Shown: positions 62,466 through 64,000 of the stretch, in pieces
How positions within the stretch are numbered: the first letter of the stretch is position 1
Layout of the letters: each line of letters begins with the position of its first letter
NCBI GenBank assembly: GCA_016278265.1
Contig: JADQCE010000002.1
Span: forward strand, 930,001 to 994,000
Source of the DNA: Halothiobacillus sp.
Lineage (GTDB): Bacteria > Pseudomonadota > Gammaproteobacteria > Halothiobacillales > Halothiobacillaceae
Reading direction: 5' to 3'
DNA: 64,000 nucleotides
The notes under the pieces: model-generated
Database searches by the model: none
Seen by the model: only the letters and a program-made list of their open reading frames with translations
What the model was told of the DNA's origin: nothing
Made by a program: the position numbers and the translations under genes

Positions 62466-63545
62466 GTGAGTCAGAAGAATATTCTCGTCCTGCCGGGTGA
62501 CGGTATCGGCCCGGAAATCACCGAGCAGGCCGTCAATGTCCTTAAGGCCGTCGTGGCCGGCAGTGACCTGGAACTGTCGTTCACCGACGGGCTGATCGGC
62601 GGAGCGGCCTATGATGCCGAAGGTGAACCGTTTCCCGAGATCACCCGCCAACAGGCCGCCGAGGCCGATGCGGTACTGCTCGGCGCGGTCGGCAGCCCGC
62701 AATACGACAACCTTGATCGCCCGTTGCGCCCGGAGCGCGGTCTACTGGCGATCCGCAAGACGATGGGGCTGTTCGCCAACCTGCGCCCGGCAATGCTTTA
62801 CAGCGCCCTGGCGGATGCCTCCTCGCTCAAACCGGAAGTGGTCTCGGGTCTCGACATCCTGATCGTGCGCGAGCTGACCGGCGGGGTGTACTTCGGCCAG
62901 CCGCGCGGCATTCGCGAGGTCGACGGCCAGCGCGAAGGCTTCAACACCATGCATTACAACGAGGCCGAGATCGAACGCATCGGCCGCGTTGCCTTCGAGG
63001 CGGCACAGAAGCGCGACAAGCGCCTGTGCTCGGTCGACAAGGCCAACGTGCTGGAAACCTCCGAGCTCTGGCGCGAGGTGATGAACCGCCTGTCCTCTGA
63101 ATACCCGGACGTCGAGCTGTCCCACATGTACGTCGACAACGCCGCGATGCAGCTCGTGCGCGCACCGAAGCAGTTCGATGTAATGGTTACCGAGAACCTG
63201 TTTGGCGACATCCTCTCCGACCAGGCCTCGATGCTGACCGGGTCGATCGGCATGTTGCCGTCGGCCTCGCTAAACGAAACGGGGCAGGGTCTGTACGAGC
63301 CCAGCCACGGCTCCGCGCCGGATATCGCCGGCAAGGGCATTGCCAACCCGATGGCGACCATCCTGTCGGCGGCCATGCTGCTGCGCTATTCCTTCGGTCG
63401 AGGTGACCTGGCCGAGCGAATCGAAGATGCCTGCGTCGCCGTGCTCGATCAGGGCCTGCGCACCCCGGATATCATGCAGGCGGGCATGACACAGGTATCC
63501 ACCAGCGAGATGGGCCAGGCCGTGGTCGATGCCCTGAAGGCCTGA
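62466..63545 (+). CDS. leuB: 3-isopropylmalate dehydrogenase
   Basis: 359 residues from a GTG start with AAGGA upstream. The N-terminal motif is [11 protein letters not shown]; the substrate and metal region includes [13 protein letters not shown] and [27 protein letters not shown]. It oxidises and decarboxylates 3-isopropylmalate to 2-oxoisocaproate with NAD+. It lies 38 bp after leuD. Confidence 0.98.
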   Translation: MSQKNILVLPGDGIGPEITEQAVNVLKAVVAGSDLELSFTDGLIGGAAYDAEGEPFPEITRQQAAEADAVLLGAVGSPQYDNLDRPLRPERGLLAIRKTMGLFANLRPAMLYSALADASSLKPEVVSGLDILIVRELTGGVYFGQPRGIREVDGQREGFNTMHYNEAEIERIGRVAFEAAQKRDKRLCSVDKANVLETSELWREVMNRLSSEYPDVELSHMYVDNAAMQLVRAPKQFDVMVTENLFGDILSDQASMLTGSIGMLPSASLNETGQGLYEPSHGSAPDIAGKGIANPMATILSAAMLLRYSFGRGDLAERIEDACVAVLDQGLRTPDIMQAGMTQVSTSEMGQAVVDALKA

Positions 63546-63685
63546 GTGGCCGAAGCACCGCTTCGTGCGCCCGGCGTGATGCGCTAGGCTAGATTGATCG
63601 TGTCAGATTTAGGGGCGGCGGCCGACCGAAGGCCGCCATCCCGCAACCGTTTCCATCAGACTTCCAATCGCAAGGAGAAATCTTC

Positions 63686-64000
63686 ATGAGCAAGACGGTC
63701 GACGTTGCTGTCGTCGGTGCCACTGGTGCCGTTGGCGAGACCATGCTGTCCATCCTGGCCGAGCGCAATTTCCCGGTCGGCAAGGTGTACGCACTGGCAT
63801 CCGAGCGTTCCGCCGGCAAGAAGATTCCGTTCGGCAACTCGTTCGTGACGGTCGAGGACCTGGCGACGTTCGATTTCTCGAAGGTCCAGATCGGGCTGTT
63901 CTCGCCGGGTGGGTCGATCTCCCGCGAGTACGCGCCCAAGGCCGCCGCGGCCGGCTGTGTCGTGATCGATAACACCTCCGAATTCCGCTATGACGACGAC
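63686..64000 (+). CDS. asd: Aspartate-semialdehyde dehydrogenase (3' end outside window)
   Basis: The first 105 codons from an ATG with AAGGAGA upstream. The nucleotide-binding motif VAVVGATGAVGETMLSILAERNFP and the segment YALASERSAGKKIPFG fit Asd; VVIDNTSEFRYDDD is the conserved stretch before the catalytic Cys, which lies beyond the window. It reduces aspartyl phosphate for lysine, methionine and threonine synthesis. The 140-bp gap after leuB contains a GC-rich hairpin (GGCGGC/GCCGCC near 63620) without a U-run. Confidence 0.95.
   Translation, partial: MSKTVDVAVVGATGAVGETMLSILAERNFPVGKVYALASERSAGKKIPFGNSFVTVEDLATFDFSKVQIGLFSPGGSISREYAPKAAAAGCVVIDNTSEFRYDDD

Overview
The window is a gene-dense piece of a GC-rich gammaproteobacterial chromosome. 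The core genes have gammaproteobacterial character: EttA, SspA/SspB, LolA, FtsK, RarA, Orn, a canonical LexA and a YfhL-type ferredoxin. The combination of a cytochrome bc1 operon, a lipoylated-E3 pyruvate dehydrogenase operon, two regulators with TtrS-like (tetrathionate-sensor-like) input domains and a sucrose-phosphatase-like gene suggests a halotolerant, respiring, possibly sulfur-oxidising member of the Chromatiales/Halothiobacillaceae. That placement is an inference from gene content, not a proof. I see no rRNA, tRNA, CRISPR array or intact transposase gene.

Layout. 1-6.2 kb: the tail of an unknown gene, a membrane/VWA-domain gene pair on the minus strand, then ettA and an HDOD gene. 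6.3-10.2 kb: an M48 lipoprotein protease and an SOS module, with lexA-imuA on the minus strand and imuB diverging from a single shared LexA box. 10.2-12.4 kb: an LplT-like MFS transporter and a Nif3-family gene. 12.6-16.6 kb: petABC (cytochrome bc1), then sspA and sspB. 16.6-22.4 kb: msrB, ftsK, lolA, rarA, ogt. 22.4-26.7 kb: an RND efflux pump (permease and adaptor, no outer-membrane factor). 27-30 kb: hinT, rsgA and mgtE; the gap between rsgA and mgtE is almost wholly a 166-bp long-palindromic, MITE/REP-like element. 30-38.2 kb: orn, dapB, then carA-carB-greA-serS-ACP with several overlapping junctions.

38.3-46 kb (minus strand): ferredoxin, coaD, a TSUP permease and the pyruvate dehydrogenase genes (transcribed aceE-aceF-lpdA-TSUP-coaD). 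46.2-53.4 kb: argG, then two tandem paralogous membrane proteins with the order signal peptide, PhnD/TtrS-like periplasmic domain, TM, PAS, GGDEF, EAL. One keeps GGDEF intact; the other has GVDEF. 53.5-56.7 kb: gloA, an unusual AT-rich intergenic island with DnaA-box-like sites, then a GAPDH-arsJ pair expected to export arsenate as 1-arseno-3-phosphoglycerate. 56.7-58.8 kb: an overlapping pair of a six-hairpin glycosidase and a sucrose-phosphatase-like HAD enzyme. 58.8-64 kb: a LysR regulator diverging from a DUF2237 gene and leuC-leuD-leuB, then the start of asd, cut by the window end.

The best candidates for something under-described are the tandem TtrS-like GGDEF/EAL pair with its possible leader-peptide control, the 166-bp palindromic element between mgtE and rsgA, the glycosidase/phosphatase pair, the stand-alone carrier protein translationally coupled to seryl-tRNA synthetase, and the compact lexA-imuA/imuB module without an adjacent dnaE2.
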